Shown here piece by piece: positions 26,397-36,452 of a DNA stretch of 45,071 bases. The position numbers and the translations under genes were made by a program. This DNA is from Pseudomonadota bacterium. Its GTDB lineage: Bacteria > Verrucomicrobiota > Verrucomicrobiia > Limisphaerales > SXTU01. Under the pieces are notes generated by a model that worked only from the letters and a program-made list of their open reading frames with translations, did not search any database and was not told the DNA's origin. Position 1 is the stretch's first letter. The number at the start of each line of letters is the position of its first letter. The stretch is taken from NCBI GenBank assembly GCA_009924135.1, contig RFSE01000029.1, positions 1 through 45,071 on the forward strand, in the 5' to 3' direction.

Positions 26397-27701
26397 CTAT
26401 TTGGCGAAGAACAGCAGCCCTACCAGCACCAACAACGGCAGGAGGATGGGCAGTGCGTAGCGGAAGAGGTAGCCGCCAAAAGAGGGCGTCTTCACCTTGG
26501 CGGCCTCGGCGATGGATTTGACCATGAAGTTCGGGCCGTTGCCGATGTAGGTCATCGCGCCGAAAAACACCGCACCGAGCGAAATGGCCAGCAGGGTTGG
26601 ACCCTGCTGCGCCGTAAACGCAACCACGTCGGCCGGGGCGTTCACGCTCAAGTGCTCCCGTCCCAGTGCCGCCGCGAGGAAGGCCAGGTAAGTCGGGGCG
26701 TTGTCCAGCACCCCGGAGAGTGCCCCGGTGAACCAGTAGAATTTCATCGGGCTGTCGAGGCCCAGCGCCGTCGCGTGCGATTCCAGGTAGTCCAGGGCCG
26801 GCACCATGGTGGCGAAGATGCCCGCGAAGAGCCACGCCACTTCCTTGACCGGCGCAAACGTGAAATCGTTCGCCGTATGCACCGGTTTTGGGGTGGTGAA
26901 ATATGAGCCCACGGCGGCCAAAACCATCAGCGCTTCGCTGAGACCGGGCGGGTTGCGCAGGAACACGGCGGTCAGGATGAGGCCGAGGAAGGCGAGGTTG
27001 TGCCAGCCGACGATCGCCCAGGTTTCGCGCGCGGTTTCTGCGTCGCGAACCGGTTGGGGGGCGCGGAGAAAGTTCTTAGTGTCGAAGCAAAAGAAGATTC
27101 CAATGAGCCCCAACACCGCGACACCCCACGCCGGCCAGCATTTCTCCACCGTCCACCAGAATGGCACGCCGCTCAGATAGCCGAGGAAAAGCGGCGGATC
27201 GCCGATGGGCGTGAGGCAGCCGCCGATGTTGCTGACGATGAAAATGAAAAAAACGATGTGAAACGCCGTGATGCGATACTTGTTCATCCGAATCCACGGG
27301 CGGATGAGCAGCATGGACGCGCCGGTCGTGCCGACGAAGTTCGCCAGCACCGCGCCGGCGAGCAGGAAGAGGCAGTTCACGGCCGGCGTGGCCTCGCCCT
27401 TCACGCGGATGTGGATGCCCCCGCTCACCACGAACAGCGAGCCGGTGATCACGATGAAGCTGACGTAATCGTGCGCGACATGGAGCATCCGCGCCGGGGC
27501 ATTCAGCACGAAGACGTAGTAGAGCGCCGTGACCAGGCCGAGGCCGCCTGCGATCTTCGGGTAATGACGCTCCCACCCGTGCCGGTTGATGAACGGTCCG
27601 ATCGCGATGGCCGCCAGCAACAGCGCAAACGGGATCATCATCCCCGGATGGGGCTCCGCCACGGTGCTCGCGGCAAGCAGGGATGGAACGCCGGCCAACA
27701 T
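26397..27701 (-). CDS. sodium:proton antiporter (NhaD/CitM-type ion transporter)
   Basis: Inner-membrane secondary transporter with about 11-12 helices. I use the ATG at 27699-27701 (MLAGVPSLLAAS), 434 aa; an ATG at 27755 gives 452 aa. Ion-transporter superfamily marks are GAVLANFVGTTGASMLLIRP (about 130-150), FIFIVSNIGGCLTPIGDPPLFLGYL (about 165-190), SGVLDNAPTYLAF (about 325) and GAMTYIGNGPNFMVKSIAE (about 385). The twin GD/NAPT motifs are typical of NhaD-like Na+/H+ antiporters annotated in this phylum; citrate or another anion cannot be excluded. Confidence 0.85.
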   Translation of the reverse strand: MLAGVPSLLAASTVAEPHPGMMIPFALLLAAIAIGPFINRHGWERHYPKIAGGLGLVTALYYVFVLNAPARMLHVAHDYVSFIVITGSLFVVSGGIHIRVKGEATPAVNCLFLLAGAVLANFVGTTGASMLLIRPWIRMNKYRITAFHIVFFIFIVSNIGGCLTPIGDPPLFLGYLSGVPFWWTVEKCWPAWGVAVLGLIGIFFCFDTKNFLRAPQPVRDAETARETWAIVGWHNLAFLGLILTAVFLRNPPGLSEALMVLAAVGSYFTTPKPVHTANDFTFAPVKEVAWLFAGIFATMVPALDYLESHATALGLDSPMKFYWFTGALSGVLDNAPTYLAFLAAALGREHLSVNAPADVVAFTAQQGPTLLAISLGAVFFGAMTYIGNGPNFMVKSIAEAAKVKTPSFGGYLFRYALPILLPLLVLVGLLFFAK

Positions 27702-27837
27702 CGCTCCGGATGATTCGGGAAGCCCGTCGACGCGGCAAGCCGCATCGGTGCGCAACCAATTGCCACCCGGCCAAGGGGCTCGCCTGTCTAGGGAGACTCA
27801 CCGTGGAGTGACACCACTGACACCTCACCGAGTTTTA

Positions 27838-27910
27838 TCAGGAACGCAGGAACGCAGGAACCCAACCGCCAGCCCCCACCTTCTTCCTGCTTACCTGCCT
27901 TCCTGATTCA
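27838..27910. repeat. inverted repeat, ATCAGGAACGCAGGAACGCA family
   Basis: The left arm ATCAGGAACGCAGGAACGCA (27838-27860) pairs with TTCCTGCTTACCTGCCTTCC then TGATTCA (27884-27910). The same family makes up the tandem unit at 34263-34500. It lies between the antiporter and the methyltransferase fusion gene, which are divergent. Confidence 0.85.
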
Positions 27911-27968
27911 TTCCCCTCCCGATTTGCCGCTCGCCAGCCCGCGCCGCTTCCGGTAGCTAAAAGCCCGA

Positions 27969-29363
27969 ATGACCAGCCGACGCGACTTTTACGAGCAACG
28001 CGCCCCGCAACGCGTGCACGAAGCCGGGCGCCACTATCACACCCTGCTCAACCGTCACTTCGCCTTCCTCATCCCGCCCGGCCAGCGCGTCCTCGAGATC
28101 GGCTGCGGTCTGGGTGATACCCTGGCGGCGGTGAAGCCCGTGCGCGGGGTCGGGGTGGATTTCAGCCCGGCCATGGTCGAACTGGCGAAGCAACGCCATC
28201 CCCAGCTCGAGTTCCGCGTCGCTGAGGCCGGTGCGTTCACCAGCGCCGAGCCGTTTGATTACATCATCCTCTCCGACCTGGTGAACGACCTGCCGGACGT
28301 GCAGGCCGTGCTGGAACGCGTCCGCGCATTGTCGCATCCCAAGACCCGCCTGGTGCTCAACTTTTTCAACAACCTCTGGAAGCCCATTCTTGGCCTGGCG
28401 GAATCCTGCGGCTGGAAAGCTCCGACGCAGCAGCAGAACTGGCTCTCCGGCGGAGACATGCGGAACCTGCTCCACCTCGCCGGCTGGGAGATGGTGAAAC
28501 AGGACACGCGCATCATGTGGCCGGTGAACACGCCGCTCGTGGAGCGCCTTTGCAACCGCTGGCTCGGTCCGCTCCTGCGGCATCTTTCACTCTCCGTCTT
28601 CATGGTGGCCCGCCCACGTCCGCAGGTGCCGCCGGACCGCCACTACACCTGCTCCGTCGTCATCCCGGCGCGCAACGAGGCCGGCAACATCGAGGCCGCC
28701 GTCCTGCGCACGCCCGAGCTGGGCAAGGGCACGGAAATCATCTTCATCGAGGGCCACTCGAAGGACAACACCTGGGACGAAATCCACCGCGTGGCCGCCA
28801 AGTATCCGCAGCGCAACATCAAGATCCTCAAGCAGCAGAGCAAGGGCAAGGGCGGGGCCTGCCGCGAAGCCTTCGCCGCCGCCACGGGTGACATCCTGTT
28901 CATCCTCGATGCCGACCTCACCATGCCGCCGGAGGAGCTGCCGAAGTTTTACGAGGTCGCGCGCAGCGGGGCGGCGGACTTTGTGAACGGCGTCCGGCTC
29001 GTCTATCCGATGGAACAGGAGGCCATGCGCTTCCTGAACATGATCGGCAACCACTTCTTCAGCCTCTCCTTCTCGTGGCTGCTGGGCCAGCGCATCAAGG
29101 ACACGCTGTGCGGCACGAAGGTGTTGTTCCGCACGGACTACGAACTCATCGCCGCAAACCGCAATTACTTTGGCGACTTCGATCCCTTCGGCGATTTCGA
29201 CCTGCTCTTCGGGGCGGCCAAGCTGAACCTGCGCATCCTCGACCTCCCCATCCGCTACAAGGCCCGCACCTACGGCGACACGAACATCGAGCGTTGGAAA
29301 CACGGTCTGCTCCTCCTGCGCATGACCGCCTTCGCCGCGCGCCGGATGAAGTTCATCCGATAA
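27969..29363 (+). CDS. fused SAM-dependent methyltransferase / family 2 glycosyltransferase
   Basis: One 464-aa chain with two enzymes. Residues 1-215 are a class I methyltransferase: motif I VLEIGCGLGD (41-50), then VGVDFSPAMVELAKQ and FDYIILSDLVNDLPD. Residues 225-464 are a GT-A glycosyltransferase of family 2 type: SVVIPARNEAGNIEAAV, FIEGHSKDNTWDE, KQQSKGKGGACREAF, the metal-binding ILDADLTMPPEEL (about 316) and DTLCGTKVLFR. No membrane helices are present. A product methylated and glycosylated in consecutive steps, such as a polyprenol-linked or cell-surface sugar, is plausible. The junction is clean (ARPRPQVPPDRHYTCS), so this is a true fusion. A single gene, with no other glycan genes beside it. 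Confidence 0.9.
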   Translation: MTSRRDFYEQRAPQRVHEAGRHYHTLLNRHFAFLIPPGQRVLEIGCGLGDTLAAVKPVRGVGVDFSPAMVELAKQRHPQLEFRVAEAGAFTSAEPFDYIILSDLVNDLPDVQAVLERVRALSHPKTRLVLNFFNNLWKPILGLAESCGWKAPTQQQNWLSGGDMRNLLHLAGWEMVKQDTRIMWPVNTPLVERLCNRWLGPLLRHLSLSVFMVARPRPQVPPDRHYTCSVVIPARNEAGNIEAAVLRTPELGKGTEIIFIEGHSKDNTWDEIHRVAAKYPQRNIKILKQQSKGKGGACREAFAAATGDILFILDADLTMPPEELPKFYEVARSGAADFVNGVRLVYPMEQEAMRFLNMIGNHFFSLSFSWLLGQRIKDTLCGTKVLFRTDYELIAANRNYFGDFDPFGDFDLLFGAAKLNLRILDLPIRYKARTYGDTNIERWKHGLLLLRMTAFAARRMKFIR

Positions 29364-29375
29364 CCGGTGACGTCG

Positions 29376-29640
29376 TGGAGTGCGGCGGCAGAGCGCAGCG
29401 GCGACGCCGCTTTGGCCTCCCGCGAAGCGGAAGGGAGTTCGGATGCCCACGTCCGCAGCCGCCGGGCCAGGTACCGCAGGCGTCCCCGCCTGCGAGTTAC
29501 CGGGGCGTCCCGCCCCGAGTTCGTGCGCGCGGCGAGACGCCGCTCGAACTTGCAGGCGAGGACGCTTGCGGTACAACCTCGGCGACCTGCTGCGGACGTG
29601 GGCGTCCGCGCTCCTTGACCGCCGGTTCAAGGCGCGGCAG
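29376..29640. repeat. large imperfect inverted repeat, 59-base arms
   Basis: The 319-bp gap between the fusion gene and the rhomboid gene has no gene. It begins with GTGCGGCGGCAGAGCGCAGC and GGCGACGCCGCTTTGG, itself a small dyad. Then 29440-29498 (GGATGCCCACGTCCGCAGCC ... TACCGCAGGCGTCCCCGCCT) pairs with 29547-29609 (TTGCAGGCGAGGACGCTTGC ... GCTGCGGACGTGGGCGTCCG). The inner GGGGCGTCCCGCCCC is a third dyad. Confidence 0.82.
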
Positions 29641-29682
29641 TGCAGCCACCCAAAATTCCGGAGACACCGGCAATCAGCATTA

Positions 29683-30270
29683 CTAGCTAAACTCTCTCGG
29701 CGCTTGACGTCGCAGGATCACCCCGGCCAGGGCTCCAGCCAGGTAACCGCCCAGATGCCCGGCCACGGAGACGCCCATGCCGGGGAGGAAGGTGAACAGC
29801 ACGTCCTTCGCCACCAGCACGAGGGCCAGTCCGCCCACCGGCACGCGCACGGCCCCGTCCAGCAGGGCCACCGTCGCCGGCACGCGCAGTACAACGACCA
29901 GTCCGACGTAACCGCAGATGGCCCCGCTCGCTCCGGCCGCCTGTCCGCCACCGGCCAGCACATGGCCCGCCGCCCCGGCCAGCGCGAACCCGAAGAACAG
30001 GCCGAGATGCCCGACCAGGCCGAGCGCGTTGCACGCCACGCCGCCATAGACGAGCAGGAGCAGAAGGTTCCACACCAGATGGAGGCTGTGCCCGTGGACG
30101 AACGGGTGGGTCACCAAGCCGGGAAAACTCCACCCCGTCAACGTCAGGCGCGCGAAGAGCTGGTCGTCCGCCAGCCACTGGAGCCAGAAACAAACAAAGA
30201 TCACGCCCACCAGCAGCCAGTTCGCGAGGAACCCGCGCCGTTCGACCACTTCGAGGCGAAACCAGTCCAC
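29683..30270 (-). CDS. rhomboid family intramembrane serine protease
   Basis: Inner-membrane protease of 195 aa, six helices, GTG start at 30268-30270. The catalytic dyad is intact: Ser115 in GASGAICG and His172 in AGHLGGYLAG. The oxyanion-side HSLHLVWNLL (62-71, Asn68) is also present. Substrates cannot be read from the sequence. It follows the sigma54-dependent regulator by 33 bp on the same strand, so the two are probably cotranscribed. Confidence 0.9.
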   Translation of the reverse strand: MDWFRLEVVERRGFLANWLLVGVIFVCFWLQWLADDQLFARLTLTGWSFPGLVTHPFVHGHSLHLVWNLLLLLVYGGVACNALGLVGHLGLFFGFALAGAAGHVLAGGGQAAGASGAICGYVGLVVVLRVPATVALLDGAVRVPVGGLALVLVAKDVLFTFLPGMGVSVAGHLGGYLAGALAGVILRRQAPREFS

Positions 30271-30303
30271 GGTGAGTTGGCCGGGGCTGGCGTACGGAGG
30301 CGC

Positions 30304-31761
<1,458 letters not shown>

Positions 31762-31810
31762 GCGCCCAGCGTAAGGAGCGGGTGTCAGGGCGGCAAGGCG
31801 GATTCGGTAC

Positions 31811-31890
31811 GAGAGGTTTCAGGTTTCAGGGTGCCGAGGTTCCGGTTTCAGTCACCTCTGAAACCTGAAACCTTAACCCTGAAACCTTTC
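31811..31890. repeat. inverted repeat, GGTTTCAGGTTTCAG family (copy 2)
   Basis: AGAGGTTTCAGGTTTCAGGG (31812-31831) pairs with CCTCTGAAACCTGAAACCTT (31855-31874), followed by a second partial arm. Same family as 5053-5148. It lies between the esterase stop and the regulator start. Confidence 0.85.
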
Positions 31891-31892
31891 CC

Positions 31893-34091
31893 TCACTTCT
31901 CCAGCAACCACCGCGCCGCCGCGCCGCGATCGGGCTGCGCCGTTGCGGTCAAGGCCCCGGCGGCGTTTGCGGCCTGGTAGAGCTTGGTGGTCAGCGCGGG
32001 TGCGGCTTCGCCGCCGATCCAGAGCTTGGCCGGGGCGTTGAGGGCGAGCAGGCCGGGCACGTCGCCGTACTTGGCGCCGCCGGGCAGGAAGCTGGGATCG
32101 CGGAAGTCGAGGAGCTTGCTGAAACGGAAACCGCTGCTCTCCACGGCCGCGCGGTCGATGCCCTCGCGGGCGATCGCCCGGGCCGCCGCAACGATGGGGC
32201 CGGTCCCACCGAAGCCGGCCACGTCCACGCCGGTGGCCTTGGGATGCGGCGCCACTTCGGCGGCCCGCAGATACTTCACCATCGTCAGCACGTCATGGAC
32301 GCGCTGCGCGAAGAGGCTGTGGTTGTAACCGTAGGTGAACCCGGCGAATTCGCGCGGATTGGCCACCACGCGGTTCTGCTTCACCGGCTGGCCGTCCTTC
32401 AGAAACTCGCCCTGATAAAGGAGGTCCGCGCCCAGCACGGTCGCGCCGCTGTCCACGAGCTGCTTCACCTCGGCGCGCACGGAGCCGTCGGCGTTGTAGA
32501 GGGCGGCCTTGCCGGAGTCGTCGAGCCAGATGATGGCGCGGCCGTTCCATTGCTTGGGATAGAGCCACGCGACGGGGATTTCCTCGCCGTGCGTCTTGTT
32601 GCGCAACACGCCGCTCATCTCGACGATGTTGCCCACGATCTTCTTGTCTTTGCGGTCCCACTCGATGTCGCCCGCCGTCTCCAACGTGCGACCGATCACC
32701 GCCTCGACGCCGCTGCCCACGACCTTGCGGAAGCTCTCGGGCGAAGCCGCAGCGGCGTTGACCTGTTTGTCCGCGTCGTCCTTGAGCCACTTGAGCAGCT
32801 TGCGCTCGAAGTCCGCGTCATCGGCCTTCGGCGCGGGGTGGCTGCTGTCCCAAACGGTGAGCTGCTCGCGGGACAGGCGCTCGTAATCGCGTTCCACCAC
32901 CGGCGACGGCAGGCCGAGTTTGAAGTGCAGGTTGACCCAGTTGTAAAAGCCCGCGCGGGCGACGGCATTGTAGTTGTGCGGGAAGTGCTCGCCGCGATGC
33001 AGCATCACCTTGTCCGGCGCGCCGAGGAACGTGTAGAGCTGCTTCAGTTCGGGGAAGCCCTTGGTGGACATTTCCTTGGTCCAGTCATTCGCGGTGGTCA
33101 TGCCCTGAGGTTTGGGGGCGAAGAGCGCGGCGAACTCGATGTTGCCGGTGTTGATGCGCAGCAGGCTCGCGTTCTCGCAAGTGCAACCACCCTGCATGGC
33201 GGTGCTGACCATCACGGCCGGGAACGAGAGCGTCACGCGCGGATCAATCGCCGAGAGCAGCATGGTCTGCGTGCCGCCGCCGCTCGCGCCGGTGATGGCG
33301 ATGCGCGCGGGGTCCACCTCGGCCAGGCCGAGCACGAAGTCCAGCGAGCGCACGGCGTTCAACGTCTGGAGGCCCATGATGCTCTGGAGGTTGGCCTCGG
33401 CCTGCGGGCTGTAGAGCGGCCAGTTTTCGGCGACGTTCATCTCGGGCCGCTGCTTGGCGAAGCGGTGCACCGTCTGGGCCGAGAACTGGATCGCGTCCGA
33501 GTCGCTCAACATGTCCCACTGCCACACGACGCAGCCCATGCGGGCGAGCTGCACGCACATCGACTGGAAGATGCTGCGGCCACCCTCTTCGAAGCGCTCG
33601 GCTCCGCTGGCGATCTCGCGGCGCGTGGCCTCGAGCGTGGCCTCGGAGAGCCGGGCGTCCTTCCAATGGCCGTGCGCGAACAGCACGGCGGGGACCTTGC
33701 CGGTTTTGCCCTTGGGCCGGTAGAGGTTGCCCGTGACGAAGAGACCGGGCGCGCTCTCGAAATAGACCTTCTCGATGGTGTACTCGCCCTTGTCGATCTT
33801 GCCGTGGATGACGGCGTTGAGCGGCGTCTTGGTGGGCATCGGCCACAGGCCCTCGGCGACGAGCACCTGGCGGCGGACGACCTCGGCGCGCTTGGCCCAG
33901 GCGTCCTTCGAGGTCGGCACCGTGTAGGGGAAATAACCGTTCAGATCCTTGGGTGGCGCGAGGCGCACGTCATTGGGCAGTTGCCCCTCCGGCAAGGCGC
34001 GCAAGGCAGCCGTGGACGACGAAGTAAAACCCAGCAGCGCGACAAGCGCGGTGAACACGAGGAAACGCATGGAATGAAGGACGGCTTTCAT
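31893..34091 (-). CDS. exported tandem-domain esterase (acetylxylan-esterase-like)
   Basis: A 732-aa protein from the ATG at 34089-34091, with signal peptide (MRFLVFTALVALLGFTSSSTA). The first alpha/beta-hydrolase domain (about 100-400) has FVTGNLYRPKGKTGKVPAVL, a nucleophile elbow ITGASGGGTQTMLLS with Ser, and PDKVMLHRGEHFPHNY with a candidate His. The second hydrolase-like domain (about 500-732) has VAWLYPKQWNGRAIIWLDDS and GVDVAGFGGTGPIVAAARAI. Its elbow lacks the Ser, so it is probably not catalytic. The family is common in PVC bacteria that degrade polysaccharides; the substrate is inferred. Single gene. Confidence 0.83.
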   Translation of the reverse strand: MKAVLHSMRFLVFTALVALLGFTSSSTAALRALPEGQLPNDVRLAPPKDLNGYFPYTVPTSKDAWAKRAEVVRRQVLVAEGLWPMPTKTPLNAVIHGKIDKGEYTIEKVYFESAPGLFVTGNLYRPKGKTGKVPAVLFAHGHWKDARLSEATLEATRREIASGAERFEEGGRSIFQSMCVQLARMGCVVWQWDMLSDSDAIQFSAQTVHRFAKQRPEMNVAENWPLYSPQAEANLQSIMGLQTLNAVRSLDFVLGLAEVDPARIAITGASGGGTQTMLLSAIDPRVTLSFPAVMVSTAMQGGCTCENASLLRINTGNIEFAALFAPKPQGMTTANDWTKEMSTKGFPELKQLYTFLGAPDKVMLHRGEHFPHNYNAVARAGFYNWVNLHFKLGLPSPVVERDYERLSREQLTVWDSSHPAPKADDADFERKLLKWLKDDADKQVNAAAASPESFRKVVGSGVEAVIGRTLETAGDIEWDRKDKKIVGNIVEMSGVLRNKTHGEEIPVAWLYPKQWNGRAIIWLDDSGKAALYNADGSVRAEVKQLVDSGATVLGADLLYQGEFLKDGQPVKQNRVVANPREFAGFTYGYNHSLFAQRVHDVLTMVKYLRAAEVAPHPKATGVDVAGFGGTGPIVAAARAIAREGIDRAAVESSGFRFSKLLDFRDPSFLPGGAKYGDVPGLLALNAPAKLWIGGEAAPALTTKLYQAANAAGALTATAQPDRGAAARWLLEK

Positions 34092-34135
34092 GGCGGGGAT
34101 ATTGAAGCGGGTTGTGGCGCTGGGCGAACAAAATT

Positions 34136-34517
34136 GAGCCACAGATGAACACAGATGGGCACAGATGGGATGGGAGCCTGCGGCTGATGCGGCAATACCA
34201 GTGGAACCAGGCGGCCGAAGCGGCACTCCATAAGCGCCGAGTTGGATGCGCGGGGAAAAAGGATTCATCAGGAAAGCAGGAAAGCAGGAACCGGGAAAAC
34301 AGCTATGCCTCTCCTTCCTGCCTTCCTGCGTTCCTGATTCATCTGTGTTCCATCTGGAAACGCCAAGTTGGATGGTCAGCAGAGAATCTGGCAGGCGGAC
34401 GCACTGGGAAAAGCATTCATCAGGAAAGCAGGAAAGCAGGAACCGGGAAAACAGCTATGCCTCTCCTTCCTGCCTTCCTGCTTCATCTGTGTTCCATCTG
34501 TGTTCATCTGTGGCTAA
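34136..34517. repeat. nested and tandem repeat block between esterase and aroC
   Basis: The 482-bp gap holds no gene. The outer arms are GAGCCACAGATGAACACAGA then TGGGCACAGATGG (34136-34168) and CATCTGTGTTCCATCTGTGT then TCATCTGTGGCT (34484-34515). Inside, a unit starting ATTCATCAGGAAAGCAGGAA and running through AAACAGCTATGCCTCTCCTT occurs twice, at 34263 and 34415. Each unit is itself an inverted repeat of the ATCAGGAA...GCAGGAA family. The 152-bp spacing is a tandem duplication that also repeats AGTTGGATG. Confidence 0.9.
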
Positions 34518-34573
34518 AACCTCGGCCAATTCACCGCCTTGCCGTTTGCCCGCGCATGCCGCATTCTCGCCGC

Positions 34574-35674
34574 ATGGGCAACACGTTCGGTCAGCTCTTC
34601 CGCGTCACCACCTGGGGCGAATCCCACGGCGGAGGCGTCGGCGCGGTCGTGGACGGCTGCCCGCCGCGCCTCGCGCTCACCGAGGCGGACATCCAGCCGG
34701 AACTGGACCGCCGCCGCCCCGGCCAGTCCAGCATCACCACCCCGCGCAAGGAAGCTGACGCGGTGCAAATTCTCTCGGGCACGTTCGAGGGCAAGACCCT
34801 CGGCACGCCCATCTCGCTCGTGGTGAAGAACGAGGACCAGCGCTCCGAGGCTTACACCGAGATGGCCGCCAAGTTCCGTCCTTCTCATGCGGACTACACG
34901 TATCAGGCCAAGTACGGCATCCGCGCCTGGCCGGGTGGTGGACGTACCAGCGCCCGGGAAACCATCGGCCGTGTCGCCGCCGGGGCCATCGCGAAGAAGC
35001 TGTTGCGCGAGCGCTGGGGCGTGGAAATCCTCGCCTGCGTGGAGTGCGTGCAACACCTCCACTGCCACGTGGACGTGGACAAGCTCACGCTCGCCCAGAT
35101 CGAGGCCAACATCATCCGCTGCCCGGACCCGGTCGTGGCGGAGAAAATGATCGCGCTCATCGAGCAGGTCCGCGCGCAGGGCGACAGCGTCGGGGGTGTG
35201 ATCGTCGGCGTGGCGCGCGGCGTGCCCGTGGGCTGGGGTGACCCGGTGTTTGACCGGCTGGAGGCGGACCTGGGCAAGGCGATGTTGAGCCTGCCCGCGA
35301 CGAAGGGTTTTGAAATCGGCTCCGGCTTTGGCGGCACGCTGCTCACCGGCACCCACCACAACGACGCCTTCCGCAACGTGGACGGCCAGGTCCGCACCAC
35401 GACCAACCGCTCCGGCGGCGTGCAGGGCGGCATCTCCAACGGCGAAACGATCTACTTCCGCGTCGCGTTCAAGCCCACCGCAACCGTCTTCCACGAACAG
35501 GAAACGGTGGACGTGAACCTCCAGAACACGACCCTCAAACCCCGGGGCCGCCACGACCCCTGCGTCCTCCCGCGCGCCGTCCCAATGGTCGAAGCCATGA
35601 CTGCCCTGGTGCTGGCCGACCACGCGCTGCGGCATGAGGCCCAGTGTGGAGGGCGGGCGGAAGTTGAGAGTTGA
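34574..35674 (+). CDS. aroC: chorismate synthase
   Basis: Last step of the shikimate pathway: 5-enolpyruvylshikimate 3-phosphate to chorismate, using reduced FMN. The start is ATG 34574-34576 ([20 protein letters not shown]), the standard AroC N-terminus; 366 aa is the usual length. Other marks: [22 protein letters not shown] (about 38-59), [29 protein letters not shown] (about 106-134), [24 protein letters not shown] (about 278-301) and [18 protein letters not shown] (about 320-337). The last codons and stop fall in a repeat of the AGTTGAGAGTTG type, giving a tail (GGRAEVES) not seen in the family core. Confidence 0.96.
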   Translation: MGNTFGQLFRVTTWGESHGGGVGAVVDGCPPRLALTEADIQPELDRRRPGQSSITTPRKEADAVQILSGTFEGKTLGTPISLVVKNEDQRSEAYTEMAAKFRPSHADYTYQAKYGIRAWPGGGRTSARETIGRVAAGAIAKKLLRERWGVEILACVECVQHLHCHVDVDKLTLAQIEANIIRCPDPVVAEKMIALIEQVRAQGDSVGGVIVGVARGVPVGWGDPVFDRLEADLGKAMLSLPATKGFEIGSGFGGTLLTGTHHNDAFRNVDGQVRTTTNRSGGVQGGISNGETIYFRVAFKPTATVFHEQETVDVNLQNTTLKPRGRHDPCVLPRAVPMVEAMTALVLADHALRHEAQCGGRAEVES

Positions 35675-35738
35675 AAGTTGAGAGGCAGCAGGCCGATCGG
35701 CTTTCGGCCTCCTAACTCCTAACTCCTCCTTGTTCGGA
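35664..35738. repeat. inverted-repeat element at the aroC stop
   Basis: AGTTGAGAGTTGAAAGTTGA then GAGG (35664-35687) pairs loosely with CCTCCTAACTCCTAACTCCT (35709-35730); between them GCCGATCGGCTTTCGGC makes a tighter stem. The aroC TGA lies in the left arm. It may act as terminator. Confidence 0.6.
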
Positions 35739-35789
35739 AAATACCGTTTTACCGGGGGGCATTCATGGATTAGCTTCCAAGCAGTGATG

Positions 35790-35996
35790 ATGGACTGGCA
35801 ACAAATCGCTGCGTTGGGGATTGTGGGGGTCGCCGCCTTCTTGTTGCTGCGTGCCCAGTTGCGTCCGCGCCGGCCGGGGTTCTCCCGGGACAACCCGTGC
35901 GGGTGCAGCGCCGTCGGGATGGCCGGCAGCAAGGCGTCCATCATCGTCCGCTCGCGCAAGGGCGAGCGTCCCCAGGTGATTGTCAAAATGCCCTGA
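35790..35996 (+). CDS. small single-pass membrane peptide with Cys pair (FeoB-associated-Cys-rich-like)
   Basis: A 68-aa protein starting MDWQQIAALGIVGVAAFLLL (ATG 35790; a second ATG is one codon earlier). One transmembrane segment, then a basic linker (RAQLRPRRPGFSRDN) and PCGCSAVGM with two Cys, then a basic tail. The layout is like the small Cys-rich peptides often found beside ferrous-iron transporter genes, but no feoA or feoB is here. It lies 18 bp ahead of the hsp20 gene. Function unknown. Confidence 0.62.
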   Translation: MDWQQIAALGIVGVAAFLLLRAQLRPRRPGFSRDNPCGCSAVGMAGSKASIIVRSRKGERPQVIVKMP

Positions 35997-36014
35997 GCCA
36001 GCCGGCCTTCTCTC

Positions 36015-36395
36015 ATGTCCAAAGCCAACCCCTCCCTGCAATTCTCCGCCGGTGCGCCGTCGCGGCCCGCCGGTGGCACCAATGGCGACACGGTCTGGAC
36101 GCCGAATACGGACGTGTACATCCACGCCGCCGGTGCGGTGATCAAGGTGGAGCTGGCGGGCATCCGCAAGGAAGACCTGGAAATCAGCGTGGAGGGCACG
36201 CGCCTTACCGTCACCGGGGCGCGCCGCGACGAGTGCCGCAACGGCAACTGCAATTTTCAAGCGATGGAGATTCATTACGGGGCGTTCGAGAGCGTGGTGG
36301 AACTGCCGGCGGGCTTCGATCTCGCGCAAGCCCGGGCCTCGTATCAGAACGGGTTTCTCCGCGTGGATGTGCCGGTGGTGGTCAAGAAGGCTTGA
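36015..36395 (+). CDS. Hsp20/alpha-crystallin small heat-shock protein
   Basis: ATP-independent holdase chaperone of 126 aa. The alpha-crystallin domain spans about residues 30-120: DVYIHAAGAVIKVELAGIRK, DLEISVEGTRLTVTGARR, then IHYGAFESVVELPAGFDLAQ and YQNGFLRVDVPV, matching the family's ELPGV, RSYGxFxRxxxLP and A-x-x-x-n-GVL positions. The C-terminal I-x-I/V motif is represented by VPVVV. It lies 57 bp ahead of lon on the same strand, a logical pairing of holdase and protease for stress response. Confidence 0.9.
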   Translation: MSKANPSLQFSAGAPSRPAGGTNGDTVWTPNTDVYIHAAGAVIKVELAGIRKEDLEISVEGTRLTVTGARRDECRNGNCNFQAMEIHYGAFESVVELPAGFDLAQARASYQNGFLRVDVPVVVKKA

Positions 36396-36452
36396 GTCAA
36401 ACCAGGAACGAGTTCATGTTCGCAGCCATCCAGCTGCGGAGCAACGTGCGCC

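Noticed and set aside
32244..34148. 634-codon plus-strand open frame
   Set aside because: Antisense to the tandem-domain esterase; no recognisable motif, composition typical of GC-rich shadow frames.
34263..34500. possible CRISPR array
   Set aside because: Only two unit copies about 150 bp apart, each with internal inverted repeats; no regular short spacers and no cas genes.
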